64,000 nt of DNA, from assembly GCA_027348115.1 (NCBI GenBank), contig DAIEQA010000109.1, positions 4,313 through 68,312 of the forward strand, given 5' to 3'. A program made the translations under genes and the position numbers. Positions 26,684-35,796 of the stretch are shown in pieces; position 1 is the stretch's first letter; every line of letters starts with the position of its first letter. Below the pieces are notes generated by a model that saw nothing but the letters and a program-made list of their open reading frames with translations, was not told where the DNA came from and did no database searches. This DNA comes from Fen-1258 sp027348115 (GTDB lineage Bacteria; Bacteroidota; Ignavibacteria; Ignavibacteriales; Melioribacteraceae).

Positions 26684-28030
26684 TTACTTCCTTATAAAAT
26701 GAAGTAATTCTTCCGTTTTTGCCTTCATTAATTTTTCATCGTGTCTTGATTCCACATTCAATCTCAATAATGGTTCAGTATTGCTCATTCTAACGTTAAA
26801 TCTCCATTCCGGGTATTCTACGCTCAAACCATCCAATTCGTCCATTTTTCCATCGGAATATTTATCTCTTATTTCGTCGATTTTAGAAGCCGCATTTGAA
26901 ACTGTGGAGTTAATTTCGCCGGAACAAGGATAGTTTGCAACCATCTTATCAACCAGATGAGACATTTTAACATTTTCGTCCGAAATCAGTTGCAGAATTA
27001 AAAGGAACGGTATTAATCCGCTGTCGGAATAAAAGTTATCCCGGAAATAATGATGAGCCGACATTTCTCCGCCATAGACGGCATTTGTTTCTCTCATTTT
27101 CTGTTTGATAAATGCATGACCGCTTTTGGAAACCACGGCTTTACCACCGGCTTTTGTAACCACATCAACTGTGTTCCAAACCAGGCGCGGATCGTGAACA
27201 ATGTTTTCGTTTGAATTGGATTTTAAAATAGATTTTGCGAGCAATCCTACAATGTAATAGCCCTCTATAAAATTCGCGTTCTCATCGAAGAAGAAACATC
27301 TGTCGTAATCTCCGTCCCAAGCCACGCCAAGGTCTGCGCCGTGAGCTTTTATTGCGTCGATGGTTGGCTGACGGTTTTCCGGTAGCAGCGGATTAGGAAC
27401 ACCGTTGGGAAAGTTTGAATCCGGTTCGTTGAATATCTTTATCATTTTTATCGGAAGATTTTTTTCAAGCTCATTTAATGCGGGTCCGACGCAGCCGTTG
27501 CCTGCATTCACAACTACTTTAAGAGGTTTTATTCTTTTAGGATCGTAAAACTTTTTCAAGCTGTGAATAAATTCGTTCATTATATCCCGCTGGTGAACTT
27601 TACCTTTTACTTCGGCAATATCTCCCAGCTTACCGTTCAATATCATTTTTTCTACATCATTCAAACCGGAATCGTAACCCATAGGTACGGAACCTCTTTT
27701 GACAAATTTCAATCCGTTGTATTCGGGAGGATTATGACTCGCGGTAATCATCACACCGCCGTCGGCATTTAAAAATGGAGTTCCGAAGTAAATCATTTCT
27801 GTACCGCACATTCCCAGATCAATTACATCGCAACCAGCATCGTTTAACCCTCTTGCAAGTGCTTCGGACAGTTCCGGCGAGGATTTTCTGACGTCTCTTC
27901 CTATTACCACGGATTTGCATTTAAGCAATGTTGCGTATGCCCGTCCGACTTTGTAAGCCAGATCGGTATTTAATTCTGCCGGTACTTTACCTCTTATATC
28001 ATAAGCTTTAAACGAAGCTATTTTTTCCAT
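26684..28030 (-). CDS. Phosphomannomutase / phosphoglucomutase
   Basis: A 448-residue alpha-D-phosphohexomutase moving phosphate between C1 and C6 of hexoses for polysaccharide and nucleotide-sugar synthesis. The order of motifs is complete: FKAYDIRGKVP (residues 6-16), the phosphoserine loop VMITASHNPPEYNG (about 95-108), the metal loop WDGDYDRCFFFD (about 240-252), the sugar-binding GGEMSAHH (about 325) and the phosphate-binding RMSNTEPLLRLNVES near the C-terminus. The ATG at 28028-28030 is preferred over one at 28066, which adds a non-conserved leader. The presence of SAHHYFRD favours PMM/PGM of the bacterial bifunctional type (ManB-like). Confidence 0.92.
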   Translation of the reverse strand: MEKIASFKAYDIRGKVPAELNTDLAYKVGRAYATLLKCKSVVIGRDVRKSSPELSEALARGLNDAGCDVIDLGMCGTEMIYFGTPFLNADGGVMITASHNPPEYNGLKFVKRGSVPMGYDSGLNDVEKMILNGKLGDIAEVKGKVHQRDIMNEFIHSLKKFYDPKRIKPLKVVVNAGNGCVGPALNELEKNLPIKMIKIFNEPDSNFPNGVPNPLLPENRQPTIDAIKAHGADLGVAWDGDYDRCFFFDENANFIEGYYIVGLLAKSILKSNSNENIVHDPRLVWNTVDVVTKAGGKAVVSKSGHAFIKQKMRETNAVYGGEMSAHHYFRDNFYSDSGLIPFLLILQLISDENVKMSHLVDKMVANYPCSGEINSTVSNAASKIDEIRDKYSDGKMDELDGLSVEYPEWRFNVRMSNTEPLLRLNVESRHDEKLMKAKTEELLHFIRK

Positions 28031-28148
28031 TGAATCTCCGATTTTCTTGTTCAAAAAGCACCGCAAAGATAGTTAAATGCGGAGAAATTTTTTCTGCGTA
28101 GGATTATTTTTTCCATAGATATGTATCTCTAAGAAACATATATTTCAA

Positions 28149-28478
28149 ATGGCAAGTAAAGGAGTTAAGATCGAAACAAATTCTACCGTAAAAAAAAGAT
28201 TTATCCGGTGCAGCAATTCAAAATGCAATTTAGTCTTTCATGCAGAGCTAAAAGAAAACTTTTCTGATACGGATTTACTTTGTCCCGAATGCCGCAATAA
28301 CCTGGTCAACCATCATATTATTCAATGCAGCAATTGTCAATCCGTAGTAGAGCTTTTAGAAACTGAATTCGGAGAAGATTCGGTAGTTCTATTTGTCCGT
28401 AAATGCTCTCACTGCACGGGTACTTTGGAAGACGAACAAAAATTGCATGTATTTTTCTATCCTGATTTAATGATTTGA
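28149..28478 (+). CDS. Zinc-ribbon-like hypothetical protein
   Basis: A 109-residue protein with four cysteine clusters: RCSNSKC, LCPEC, QCSNC and KCSHC. They are spaced so that two zinc-binding knuckle pairs can form. The C-terminal strand ends in FFYPDLMI. There is no signal peptide, so it is cytoplasmic. The zinc-ribbon reading follows from the cysteine pattern. The biological role is unknown. Confidence 0.65.
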   Translation: MASKGVKIETNSTVKKRFIRCSNSKCNLVFHAELKENFSDTDLLCPECRNNLVNHHIIQCSNCQSVVELLETEFGEDSVVLFVRKCSHCTGTLEDEQKLHVFFYPDLMI

Positions 28479-28502
28479 ACTTTGCCTATAAAAGTTCTTA
28501 AG

Positions 28503-28587
28503 GGAACTCCTGGATTATATTTAATGTTGAAACTACTGATGTAGTAACAATATTGGTAATCTAATTATTAAATTTTTATAGGAGTTC
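28503..28587 (+). promoter_or_regulatory. Inverted repeat that can mask the yceI ribosome-binding site
   Basis: GAACTCCT at 28503-28510 is the exact reverse complement of AGGAGTTC at 28580-28587, which contains the AGGAG Shine-Dalgarno 7 bases before the ATG at 28592. The two arms lie 69 bases apart in the leader. Pairing would block initiation, suggesting RNA-level control, but an 8-bp match alone is modest evidence. Confidence 0.35.
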
Positions 28588-28591
28588 AAAG

Positions 28592-29179
28592 ATGACTAAG
28601 TTCCTTTCCTCCGTTTTTATTCTTCTTATTGGCTTTCTAAATTCCAACGCTCAAACTAAATGGGTGATAGATAAAGCTCATTCAAAAGTACTGTTTTCAG
28701 TTACACACCTTTTAATTTCGGAAGTAACCGGCGAGTTTAAAAGTTTTGACGGCGATATAGAAGCTGCAAAAGATGATTTTTCCGACGCGAAAATAAATTT
28801 CTCCGTGGATATCAGCAGTATAAATACGGATAATGAACAGCGCGATAAGCATTTAAAATCCGACGATTTTTTTAATGCAGAGAAATTTCCTAAAATGACT
28901 TTTGCCGGAAAATCGATGCAGAAGCTCGGAGATAATAAGTATAAACTTACCGGCGATCTAACCATTAGGGATGTTACAAAACAAATTACACTGGATGTAG
29001 TGTTGAACGGCATTATAAAAGATCCGTGGGGAAATACAAAAGCGGGATTTAAAGTCACCGGCGACATCAACCGCTTTGATTATAATCTTAAATGGAATGC
29101 GCTGATGGAAACCGGCGGGGCTGTCGTTGGTAAAATAGTTCATTTAACGGTTAACCTTGAATTGCAAAAATCAAAATGA
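28592..29179 (+). CDS. YceI family periplasmic protein
   Basis: A 195-residue exported lipocalin-like protein. Signal peptide residues are about 1-20 (ending NSNAQ). The YceI fold is shown by KWVIDKAHSKVLFSVTHLLIS, the NEQRDKHLKSDDFFNAEKFPKMTF block and TIRDVTKQITLDV. Family members bind polyisoprenoids or related lipids and are often induced by stress. The ATG is preceded by AGGAG. It overlaps the next MarR gene by four bases (ATGA), so the two form an operon. Confidence 0.92.
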   Translation: MTKFLSSVFILLIGFLNSNAQTKWVIDKAHSKVLFSVTHLLISEVTGEFKSFDGDIEAAKDDFSDAKINFSVDISSINTDNEQRDKHLKSDDFFNAEKFPKMTFAGKSMQKLGDNKYKLTGDLTIRDVTKQITLDVVLNGIIKDPWGNTKAGFKVTGDINRFDYNLKWNALMETGGAVVGKIVHLTVNLELQKSK

Positions 29180-29625
29180 GAATAGAAGAAGAAATAAAAC
29201 AAACTAAGTTTCGAAACGAACATCACAAACTTGCCGTTAATCTTATATTCTCTTATAACTGGTTTGTGAAACTGCATTCTGAGCTTTTAGCCAAGTATAA
29301 CATTACGATCAATCAATTCAACATACTAAGAATATTACGCGGCCAGCATCCTCAGCCCGCAACGGTTAATTTATTACGCGAAAGAATGATGGATAAAATG
29401 TGCGACGCTTCCCGTCTGGTGGAACGTTTGAGAATTAAAGGATGGATTAAAAGAGAATCCAGTTTCGAAGATAGGAGACGCGTTGATGTAAGTATAACCG
29501 ATGAAGGTCTCAAACTTCTTGCAGAGATTGACAAAGAAAATGAAAATCAGGATTCAATCTTTAATAAATTATCTTCTGAAGAAGCCGCGAATCTCAATAT
29601 GCTCTTAGACAAACTTCGCGGATAA
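29176..29625 (+). CDS. MarR family transcriptional regulator
   Basis: A 149-residue winged-helix dimer-type regulator: ITINQFNILRILRGQHPQPA (helix-turn-helix lead-in), MDKMCDASRLVERLRIKGW (recognition helix, about 75-95) and the wing with KRESSFEDRRRVDVSITDEG. The start overlaps the yceI stop by ATGA, implying translational coupling. MarR proteins usually repress their own operon, so YceI is its likely target. The terminator follows 8 bases after the stop. Confidence 0.92.
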   Translation: MRIEEEIKQTKFRNEHHKLAVNLIFSYNWFVKLHSELLAKYNITINQFNILRILRGQHPQPATVNLLRERMMDKMCDASRLVERLRIKGWIKRESSFEDRRRVDVSITDEGLKLLAEIDKENENQDSIFNKLSSEEAANLNMLLDKLRG

Positions 29626-29632
29626 GCAAATA

Positions 29633-29670
29633 AACAAAAGCTCTCCTGTTTTGATGAGAGCTTTTTTGTT
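29633..29670 (+). terminator. Rho-independent terminator after the MarR gene
   Basis: AACAAAAGCTCTC (29633-29645) pairs with GAGAGCTTTTTTGTT (29656-29670) around a 10-base loop, with a T-run. Confidence 0.88.
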
Positions 29671-29804
29671 TTCCTCGCCGAATAGAATTCGAAAGTATTA
29701 ATCAATTTAGATTTGAAAATTCAGACCACCTTATCTTGGTTAATAAACTATTCTGTTTTATTTTTGTCGCCAATCAACTATTCTTTTTAACTGCAAGGTG
29801 TTAT

Positions 29805-31937
29805 ATGAAAAAAATATTTTTTAGATCCACGCTTCTGCTAATGTTTCTTGCCTTCACGTTTTCTGTGAAAGCTCAATCGAGTATAAATCTCGATACGGTA
29901 AAAGCGCAGAAATTTGATACAGGCAAGATGTGGTCTTTCGATTATCCCCCAACAGAATATTTCAAGAAGACTTATAATTTTAGTGCCGATGAATCCTGGT
30001 TCGAAAACGTTCGGCTCTCGGCGTTAAGAATTCCCGGTTGTACTTCTTCATTTGTTTCCGAAGACGGTTTAATGATGACTAATCATCATTGCGCCAGATA
30101 CGGTTTTCTTGAGCGTATACAAAAACCCGGAGAGGATTTAACAAAGAACGGATTTTATGCCGCAACTCTTGATGAAGAAAGAAAGATTCCAAATTACTAC
30201 GCAGATCAATTAGTGCTTATCAAAGACGTTACCGCCGAAGTTCAGAAAGCCGCCGAAACCGGGGCCAACGCCGATGAAAAAGCAAAAAATAAAGAAGCCA
30301 AAATCAAAGAATTGACCGACAACTTAAATAAAGAAACCGGTCTTATTGCCCAAGTTGTTTCTCTTTTCAACGGCGCTAAATATTCTTTGTACGGTTATAA
30401 AAGATATACCGATATTCGTCTTGTCTTTGCCCCCGATATGCAAATAGCTTACTTCGGCGGGGACTTTGATAACTTTACTTATCCAAGATATAATTTGGAT
30501 TGTACTTTTCTCCGCGCTTACGAAAACGGAAAACCGGTAAACACTAAAAACTTTTTCAAGTTTACAACGGAAGGAATTCAACCCGGCCAGCCGATTTTCA
30601 CTGTTGGAAATCCCGGCTCTACGCAAAGATTAAAAACAGTCGCACAGCTCGAGTATTTCCGCGATATTACTTATAAGAACAACTCGTATTTGTTCGATAC
30701 TTATTACAACGCACTTGAGGAATTAAAATCAGTTGAACCTTCAAAGGCGGCGGAATTTGAGAAGACAAGAGTTCGCATCGGTAACAGCCAAAAGGTAATT
30801 TCTTCTATCTACAAAGGATTATGCGATCCTTACTTAATGGCGCGTAAAAAAGATTTCCAGAAAAAACTTCAGGAAAAAGTTTGGAATAACCCGGAACTGA
30901 AAGAAAAATACGGCAAGGTTTGGGAAAATATTCAGAATACCAGACTTGAAATGAGAAAGATCGGACCGAAATTAGCCGCTTATTCTTTAAACAGATTATT
31001 CTCTTCCGATTATTTTAACATTGCCAAGAACCTGGTAGAATTTGCAAATGAAATGAAAAAGCCGGAAGATCAAAGAGGCGAGGAATATAAAGGCGCAAAA
31101 CTCGATTCAACAATCAACGCCTTGTACCCGGAAAATTTCGACAAGATATTGGAAGATACAAAGCTCTGGATTCAAGCCGATTATATCCGCATGAATTTGG
31201 GCGACCAAGACCCGCTCGTTCAAAAATTGTTCGGCGATAGAAAAGGAAAAGACGCCGCAAAATATATGCTTGAAAATTCCGTCATCGCTACAAAAGATGG
31301 TTTGGTTAAACTTGCAAAAGAAGGCGCCGATGCAATTATGAATTCCAACGATCCGTTTATTTATTTTATTAAAGAGACCCAGGATAAATTACCTGCTCTT
31401 CAGCAAGAAGCAAAAGAGATCACAAATACCGAGCAGGTGTTCGACGATATGCTTGGACAGGCAATTTATTTTGTTTACGGAACGTCGATTCCGCCCGACG
31501 CTAACTTTACTTTAAGAATAAGCGACGGAACTTTGAAGAGCTGGGATTACAACGGTACAAAGGCACCTCTCTTCACAACCTTCTACGGTTTGTACGACCG
31601 CTGGTATTCGTTCTTCAAACAATATCCGTGGGATTTGCATGAAAGATGGCAGAAGCCGCCGGCAGATTTCGATCTCAGCACACCGTTTAATTTTATTTCC
31701 ACAAACGATATAGTAGGCGGAAATTCCGGCAGCGCAATTATAAATGAAAAAGCCCAGGTTGTAGGTCTTGCCTTCGACGGAAACATGGACAGCATAGTTG
31801 GTAATTTTATTTATATGCCGCACAACAACAGGTGTGTTGCCGTCGATGCCCGCGCGCTTGTTACCGCTATCGATAAAGTTTATCATGCGGATAGACTTGC
31901 AAACGAACTAAAGGAAGGTAAGTTGAACAGTAAGTAG
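29805..31937 (+). CDS. S46 family dipeptidyl-peptidase (DPP7/DPP11-like), copy 1
   Basis: A 710-residue periplasmic serine exopeptidase releasing dipeptides from oligopeptides. Signal peptide residues 1-23 end in VKAQ. The chymotrypsin-like catalytic histidine is H95 in MMTNHHCARYG and the serine is S642 in VGGNSGSAIIN, with an alpha-helical insert between them as in the family. Specificity (hydrophobic for DPP7, acidic for DPP11) cannot be decided from the sequence alone. ATG at 29805 is chosen because AAGGTG lies upstream and the signal peptide begins there. A longer frame from 29736 is rejected. A paralog follows 144 bases downstream. Confidence 0.92.
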   Translation: MKKIFFRSTLLLMFLAFTFSVKAQSSINLDTVKAQKFDTGKMWSFDYPPTEYFKKTYNFSADESWFENVRLSALRIPGCTSSFVSEDGLMMTNHHCARYGFLERIQKPGEDLTKNGFYAATLDEERKIPNYYADQLVLIKDVTAEVQKAAETGANADEKAKNKEAKIKELTDNLNKETGLIAQVVSLFNGAKYSLYGYKRYTDIRLVFAPDMQIAYFGGDFDNFTYPRYNLDCTFLRAYENGKPVNTKNFFKFTTEGIQPGQPIFTVGNPGSTQRLKTVAQLEYFRDITYKNNSYLFDTYYNALEELKSVEPSKAAEFEKTRVRIGNSQKVISSIYKGLCDPYLMARKKDFQKKLQEKVWNNPELKEKYGKVWENIQNTRLEMRKIGPKLAAYSLNRLFSSDYFNIAKNLVEFANEMKKPEDQRGEEYKGAKLDSTINALYPENFDKILEDTKLWIQADYIRMNLGDQDPLVQKLFGDRKGKDAAKYMLENSVIATKDGLVKLAKEGADAIMNSNDPFIYFIKETQDKLPALQQEAKEITNTEQVFDDMLGQAIYFVYGTSIPPDANFTLRISDGTLKSWDYNGTKAPLFTTFYGLYDRWYSFFKQYPWDLHERWQKPPADFDLSTPFNFISTNDIVGGNSGSAIINEKAQVVGLAFDGNMDSIVGNFIYMPHNNRCVAVDARALVTAIDKVYHADRLANELKEGKLNSK

Positions 31938-31991
31938 AAAGAATTAAGGAGTAAGAAGCATATAGTAGCTTTAAATACTTCTTTTAATTTT

Positions 31992-32023
31992 GGAAGGGTC
32001 GCTTTAGACCCTTCCGTTTTTTT
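31992..32023 (+). terminator. Rho-independent terminator between the two S46 genes
   Basis: GGAAGGGTC (31992-32000) pairs with GACCCTTCC (32007-32015) around GCTTTA, followed by GTTTTTTT. It implies the two peptidase genes are separately transcribed. Confidence 0.92.
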
Positions 32024-32081
32024 AAAAGTATAACTATTATAGCGTCGTTAAAAATTCTAACCAATTGTTTGGAAAAAAATT

Positions 32082-34232
32082 ATGACAGCTCCCGCAAAAT
32101 CAGCCAAATTATTTTTTGTCTTTTTGTTTCTCCTTTTAGTCGCAAACGGATTAAATGCCCAATCAATTTACGAACCGAGAGATTTATCCAAAGTAAAATG
32201 GTCATATTCCGATTTCGGAAAGATGTGGACTTTCGACTCCGTTCCCGTGGATAGTTTTAAAAACGAATACGGTTTTAGACCTTCACAGCAATGGCTCGAC
32301 GACGTACAAATGTCCGCGCTCCAGTTTTCGAGCTTTTGTTCCGCCGCATTTGTTTCTGCCGACGGGTTGATAATGACAAATCACCACTGCGGAAGACATT
32401 GGCTGCCGGGTCTTTCACCAAAAGGCGAGGATTATCTTCGCGATGGATTCTACGCCAAAACTTTGAACGATGAAATAAAGGTGCCCAGCGCCTACGTCGA
32501 TCAGTTGATAAGTATTGTTGATGTAACAAAGGATGTTTTAGATACAATGAATCCGGGCAAGGACAGTATGGAAAAAATTATGCTGCGCGATTCCAAGATT
32601 AAAGAGATCGAAAATAAATTTTCTTCGGAGACCGGCCTTGTATGCAAAGTTGTTCAGCTTTACAACGGAAGAAAATATTCTTTGTACGAATACAAACGCT
32701 ATTCCGATATTCGTCTTGTTATGGCGCCAGATTTTCAAATAGCTTCCACCGGGTGGGATTGGGATAATTTTACATACCCGCGCTACGAACTCGATTTTAT
32801 GTTCTTCCGCGCTTACGAAAACAACAAACCGGTTAAATGCGAGCATTATTTCAAATGGAGTAAAAAGGGAGCGCAAGAAGGCGAACCTATCTTTGTAATC
32901 GGGAGACCCGGAAGCACTCAGCGGCTAGCAACAATTTCCGAAATGGAATTCCTTAAAGACAAGATTTATAACTTCAACCTGAAATTTTATAACGAAATTT
33001 ATAAAGTTTATTACGATCTTTTTAAAACAAGAAAGGAAAATCATTCCGAACTTTTGAATATGGTAATGGGAATTGGCAATGCAAGAAAATCTTACGCGGG
33101 AAGGTATATGGCTTTGCGCGACGAATACATTATGGCTAAGAAAAAAAGTTTTGAAGAAGACTTTCGGCAAAAAGTAAAAGTCGATCCCGATCTTGAAAAG
33201 GAATACGGAACCGTATGGCAGGCAATTACGGATAATATTAACGAGGAGAGAAAAATAATAGACGAGTATTCGGCATTAATGATGGGGCAGCGTATAAAAA
33301 TTCCTTTTACAACAGCGGCAATCAACGCAATAAAATTTGCCAACCAGATGAAGCTTCCCGCAGAAGATAGAGAAAACGCATACAAACCCGATTCCCTGGA
33401 CGCGACAATTCAAAAACTTTATCCTAAAGATATCGACGCGCAAAGAGACTCGATGCTTCTTGGCGCGCTTGTAAATTTTTTAAATTACGTTCTCCCTGCA
33501 GATCATTTTATTCGCAAGGATATTTTTAACGAAAAGACCGGCAGCGATGCAGTAAAGTACTTGCTGATAAATTCAAACCTTTCCTCAAAAGAAAAATTTA
33601 TGAAATTTTTAAAGGATACAAAGCCGGAAGAAATACTAAACTCATCCGATCCCTTTATTAAGATGGTTCAATTCGGTTATAAACGGCGCGCGGAATTGGA
33701 TCCGCAATTCAAAGAAATTGAAAATACTCTGGAAGTATTAAACCAGATGCTCGGCCAGGCGGCGTATAAAGTTTACGGAGATAAAATTCCGCCCGATGCA
33801 ACTTCCACGTTAAGAATTTCCAACGGAAGAATAGAAGGTTATGAATATAACGGCACCATCGCTCCGGGCAAAACAACTTTTTACGGAATGTACGACCGTT
33901 GGAATTCTTTCGGCAGGAAAGAATATCCTTGGGGGCTTCATCCCCGATGGCAAAAAATTCCTGAAGGATTCGATCTCTCGCTTCCTGTAGGTTTTGCCTC
34001 GACAAACGATATTGTGGGCGGTAATTCCGGTAGCTCGGTTATAAATGAAAATAAAGAAGTTGTCGGTTTGGTTCACGACGGCAACCTTGAAAGTCTTGCC
34101 GGCGATTTTATTTTCTTGCCGGAAAATAACCGTACGGTTGCAACCGACTCTTACGGATTAATCGAAGCGCTTCATTATTATTTTAAGGCGGACCGGCTTG
34201 TTAACGAGTTGAGAAACAGCAAAATAGAATAA
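32082..34232 (+). CDS. S46 family dipeptidyl-peptidase, copy 2
   Basis: A 716-residue paralog of the preceding gene. Signal peptide residues about 1-27 end in LNAQ. The catalytic His is H102 in MTNHHCGRH and the catalytic Ser lies in DIVGGNSGSSVIN near the C-terminus. Strong similarity runs throughout (KYSLYEYKRYSDIRLVMAPD, MLGQAAYKVYGDKIPPDAT). The residues around the serine domain differ from copy 1 (HDGNLESLAGDF against FDGNMDSIVGNF), so the pair may differ in P1 preference. It is probably a tandem duplication. No intrinsic terminator is visible. A 21-bp repeat array starts about 80 bases downstream. Confidence 0.92.
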   Translation: MTAPAKSAKLFFVFLFLLLVANGLNAQSIYEPRDLSKVKWSYSDFGKMWTFDSVPVDSFKNEYGFRPSQQWLDDVQMSALQFSSFCSAAFVSADGLIMTNHHCGRHWLPGLSPKGEDYLRDGFYAKTLNDEIKVPSAYVDQLISIVDVTKDVLDTMNPGKDSMEKIMLRDSKIKEIENKFSSETGLVCKVVQLYNGRKYSLYEYKRYSDIRLVMAPDFQIASTGWDWDNFTYPRYELDFMFFRAYENNKPVKCEHYFKWSKKGAQEGEPIFVIGRPGSTQRLATISEMEFLKDKIYNFNLKFYNEIYKVYYDLFKTRKENHSELLNMVMGIGNARKSYAGRYMALRDEYIMAKKKSFEEDFRQKVKVDPDLEKEYGTVWQAITDNINEERKIIDEYSALMMGQRIKIPFTTAAINAIKFANQMKLPAEDRENAYKPDSLDATIQKLYPKDIDAQRDSMLLGALVNFLNYVLPADHFIRKDIFNEKTGSDAVKYLLINSNLSSKEKFMKFLKDTKPEEILNSSDPFIKMVQFGYKRRAELDPQFKEIENTLEVLNQMLGQAAYKVYGDKIPPDATSTLRISNGRIEGYEYNGTIAPGKTTFYGMYDRWNSFGRKEYPWGLHPRWQKIPEGFDLSLPVGFASTNDIVGGNSGSSVINENKEVVGLVHDGNLESLAGDFIFLPENNRTVATDSYGLIEALHYYFKADRLVNELRNSKIE

Positions 34233-34315
34233 TTAATTCTAATTACCGGCAACAAACATTATTCGGTTTGTCTCAAAAGAAAATTTAACCGATGCCCGCT
34301 TTTTAAAATATGCCG

Positions 34316-34715
34316 TTTTTATAAAGAGAACATTCCATTTCTTATTGTGAAAACGGCATTTTCTATTAAAAATCTCGGTTTAATTATAAAAACTCCCGGG
34401 CTTCTATTAGAATGTAGCGAGTTTCTATTAGGGGGTCGCGATTTTCAATTTAAATATCGTAGTTTAATAATAGGTGTTCATTAATTTCAATTAGAAAGTA
34501 ATCAATTCTTATTAACGGTTCCCTATTTCCTATTAGAATATTATGGTTTCATAATAAGAACTTGCGGATTTCAATTAGAACGCTGCAATTTCTTATTGAA
34601 TAAACGCGATTGTCCATTTAAATATCCCGGTTCAATAATAATAATGAGCAAGCTTTATTTATAATTTCGCAGTTTCTTTTAGGAAAATCTAGGTTGTTTA
34701 TATAATGATCGTTGT
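34316..34715. repeat. Array B: about 19 degenerate 21-bp units, non-coding
   Basis: This occupies half of the gene-free stretch 34233-35024. From 34380 to about 34715 the units hold an exact 21-base phase. Looser copies extend back to 34316. The core is TTTCTATTAGAA or TTTCAATTAGAA, identical at 34485 and 34569 (84 = 4 x 21). TTCTATTAGAA at 34402 is an 11-bp palindrome, TTCTA-T-TAGAA. About nine bases between cores vary. In plus-strand codons it gives F-(L/Q/I)-(L/I)-(E/x) heptads with stops. The minus strand gives L-I-E heptads with stops. An intact gene is therefore unlikely. Confidence 0.75.
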
Positions 34716-34802
34716 TTTTTCAACCGAAACAATGAATTCGGAAGAGAAAAGGTGTTATTCATTTAGCTTAGAGATTATTCGATTTAAAATTCCCCGAATT
34801 TC

Positions 34803-34817
34803 CGGATTGTTAATCCG
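34803..34817. repeat. Short palindrome in the 34.7-35.0 kb intergenic tail
   Basis: CGGATT (34803-34808) and AATCCG (34812-34817) around GTT. The rest of 34716-35024 is AT-rich and shows nothing else beyond the presumed promoter of the DUF1289-cobO pair. Confidence 0.35.
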
Positions 34818-35024
34818 TAATAAACCTTCTAAATTATAACAGCGCATATTTTTATATAAAAATGTTTTCGACAATTACATGGTTTTTTAATGGTGTTAAT
34901 CAATGAAAAGCAATGATTCGACGGCGGCGCACAATTTTTGAATTTGATTTGTTCTTTTTGAAACTTTTTTGCTGCAAATTAAATTTATTAAGACTGGAGC
35001 GAGATATAGCAAGAAAGGGAATTT

Positions 35025-35225
35025 ATGCAGATCAATACAACACCGAATTCGCCGTGTAATAAAGACTGCATTATGGATCAGGAAACACACTATTGTAAAG
35101 GTTGTTACCGCACTATTGAAGAAATAATTAGGTGGCAGTTTTTAACGACCGAAGAAAAAAATAATATTCTTGTGCTTACAGAGCAGCGTAAGAAATCGAT
35201 TAATATAAATCATCATCCCTCATAA
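35025..35225 (+). CDS. DUF1289 domain protein
   Basis: A 66-residue protein with the four-cysteine pattern of DUF1289: SPCNKDCIMDQETHYCKGC then YRTIEEIIRW. The cysteines probably bind a metal. The function of the family is not established. AAGGG precedes the ATG. The stop overlaps the cobO start (TAATG), so the two genes are translationally coupled. Confidence 0.85.
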   Translation: MQINTTPNSPCNKDCIMDQETHYCKGCYRTIEEIIRWQFLTTEEKNNILVLTEQRKKSININHHPS

Positions 35226-35758
35226 TGAAAAAGTTAGATCGAGGATTTGTTCAAGTCTATACCGGAAACGGGAAAGGAAAAACCACGGCGGCAATTGGGC
35301 AAGCTGTTCGTGCAGCCGGTGCGGGATTGAAGTCTTATATAATTCAATTTATGAAGGAATATCCGTACAGCGAAATGAATTCGTTGAAAAATTTAAGCGA
35401 GTGGATTACAATTGAACAAATTTGCGGCGATGATTTTGTATTAAAAAAAGTACCGCCGCCCGCAAGCGAAATTGATAAAGCCAAGACTGCATTAGCAAAT
35501 GTTAAACGAAAGATGACGGAAGGTTTGTACGATTTAATAGTATTGGATGAAGTCTGTGTTTCGATTTATTTCGGCTTAGTTACCGAATCCGACGTTTTAC
35601 TGCTGATAGATTCCAAACCAAACAATGTGGAATTAATTCTTACAGGAAGATACTGCCCGCAGTCGATAATTGATAAAGCTGATCTTGTAACGGAAATGAA
35701 AGAAGTGAAACATTATTATGCAGAGGGCGTACTTGCCAGGAAGGGAATAGAATCCTGA
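35225..35758 (+). CDS. cobO: Cob(I)yrinic acid a,c-diamide adenosyltransferase
   Basis: A 177-residue ATP:corrinoid adenosyltransferase of the CobA/BtuR type, attaching the adenosyl group to cobalamin or its precursors. The P-loop is VYTGNGKGKTTAAIG (residues 11-25), followed by IQFMKEYPYSE and the Walker-B-like LIVLDEVCVSIYFGL (about 104-118) and ELILTGRYCPQ. No other cobalamin genes are in the window, so it may serve salvage. The start shares one base with the DUF1289 stop. Confidence 0.9.
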   Translation: MKKLDRGFVQVYTGNGKGKTTAAIGQAVRAAGAGLKSYIIQFMKEYPYSEMNSLKNLSEWITIEQICGDDFVLKKVPPPASEIDKAKTALANVKRKMTEGLYDLIVLDEVCVSIYFGLVTESDVLLLIDSKPNNVELILTGRYCPQSIIDKADLVTEMKEVKHYYAEGVLARKGIES

Positions 35759-35796
35759 CGAATTTTAACAAATTAATTTAAGGCATCAAACGCATT

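Noticed and set aside
32082..34232. S46 copies as an artefactual assembly duplication
   Set aside because: The two genes are clearly diverged at the protein level, have different signal peptides and a terminator between them, so they are true paralogs.
34380..34715. Intact heptad-repeat gene in either strand of array B
   Set aside because: Both promising frames contain several stops and no credible start or Shine-Dalgarno. It is kept as a repeat.
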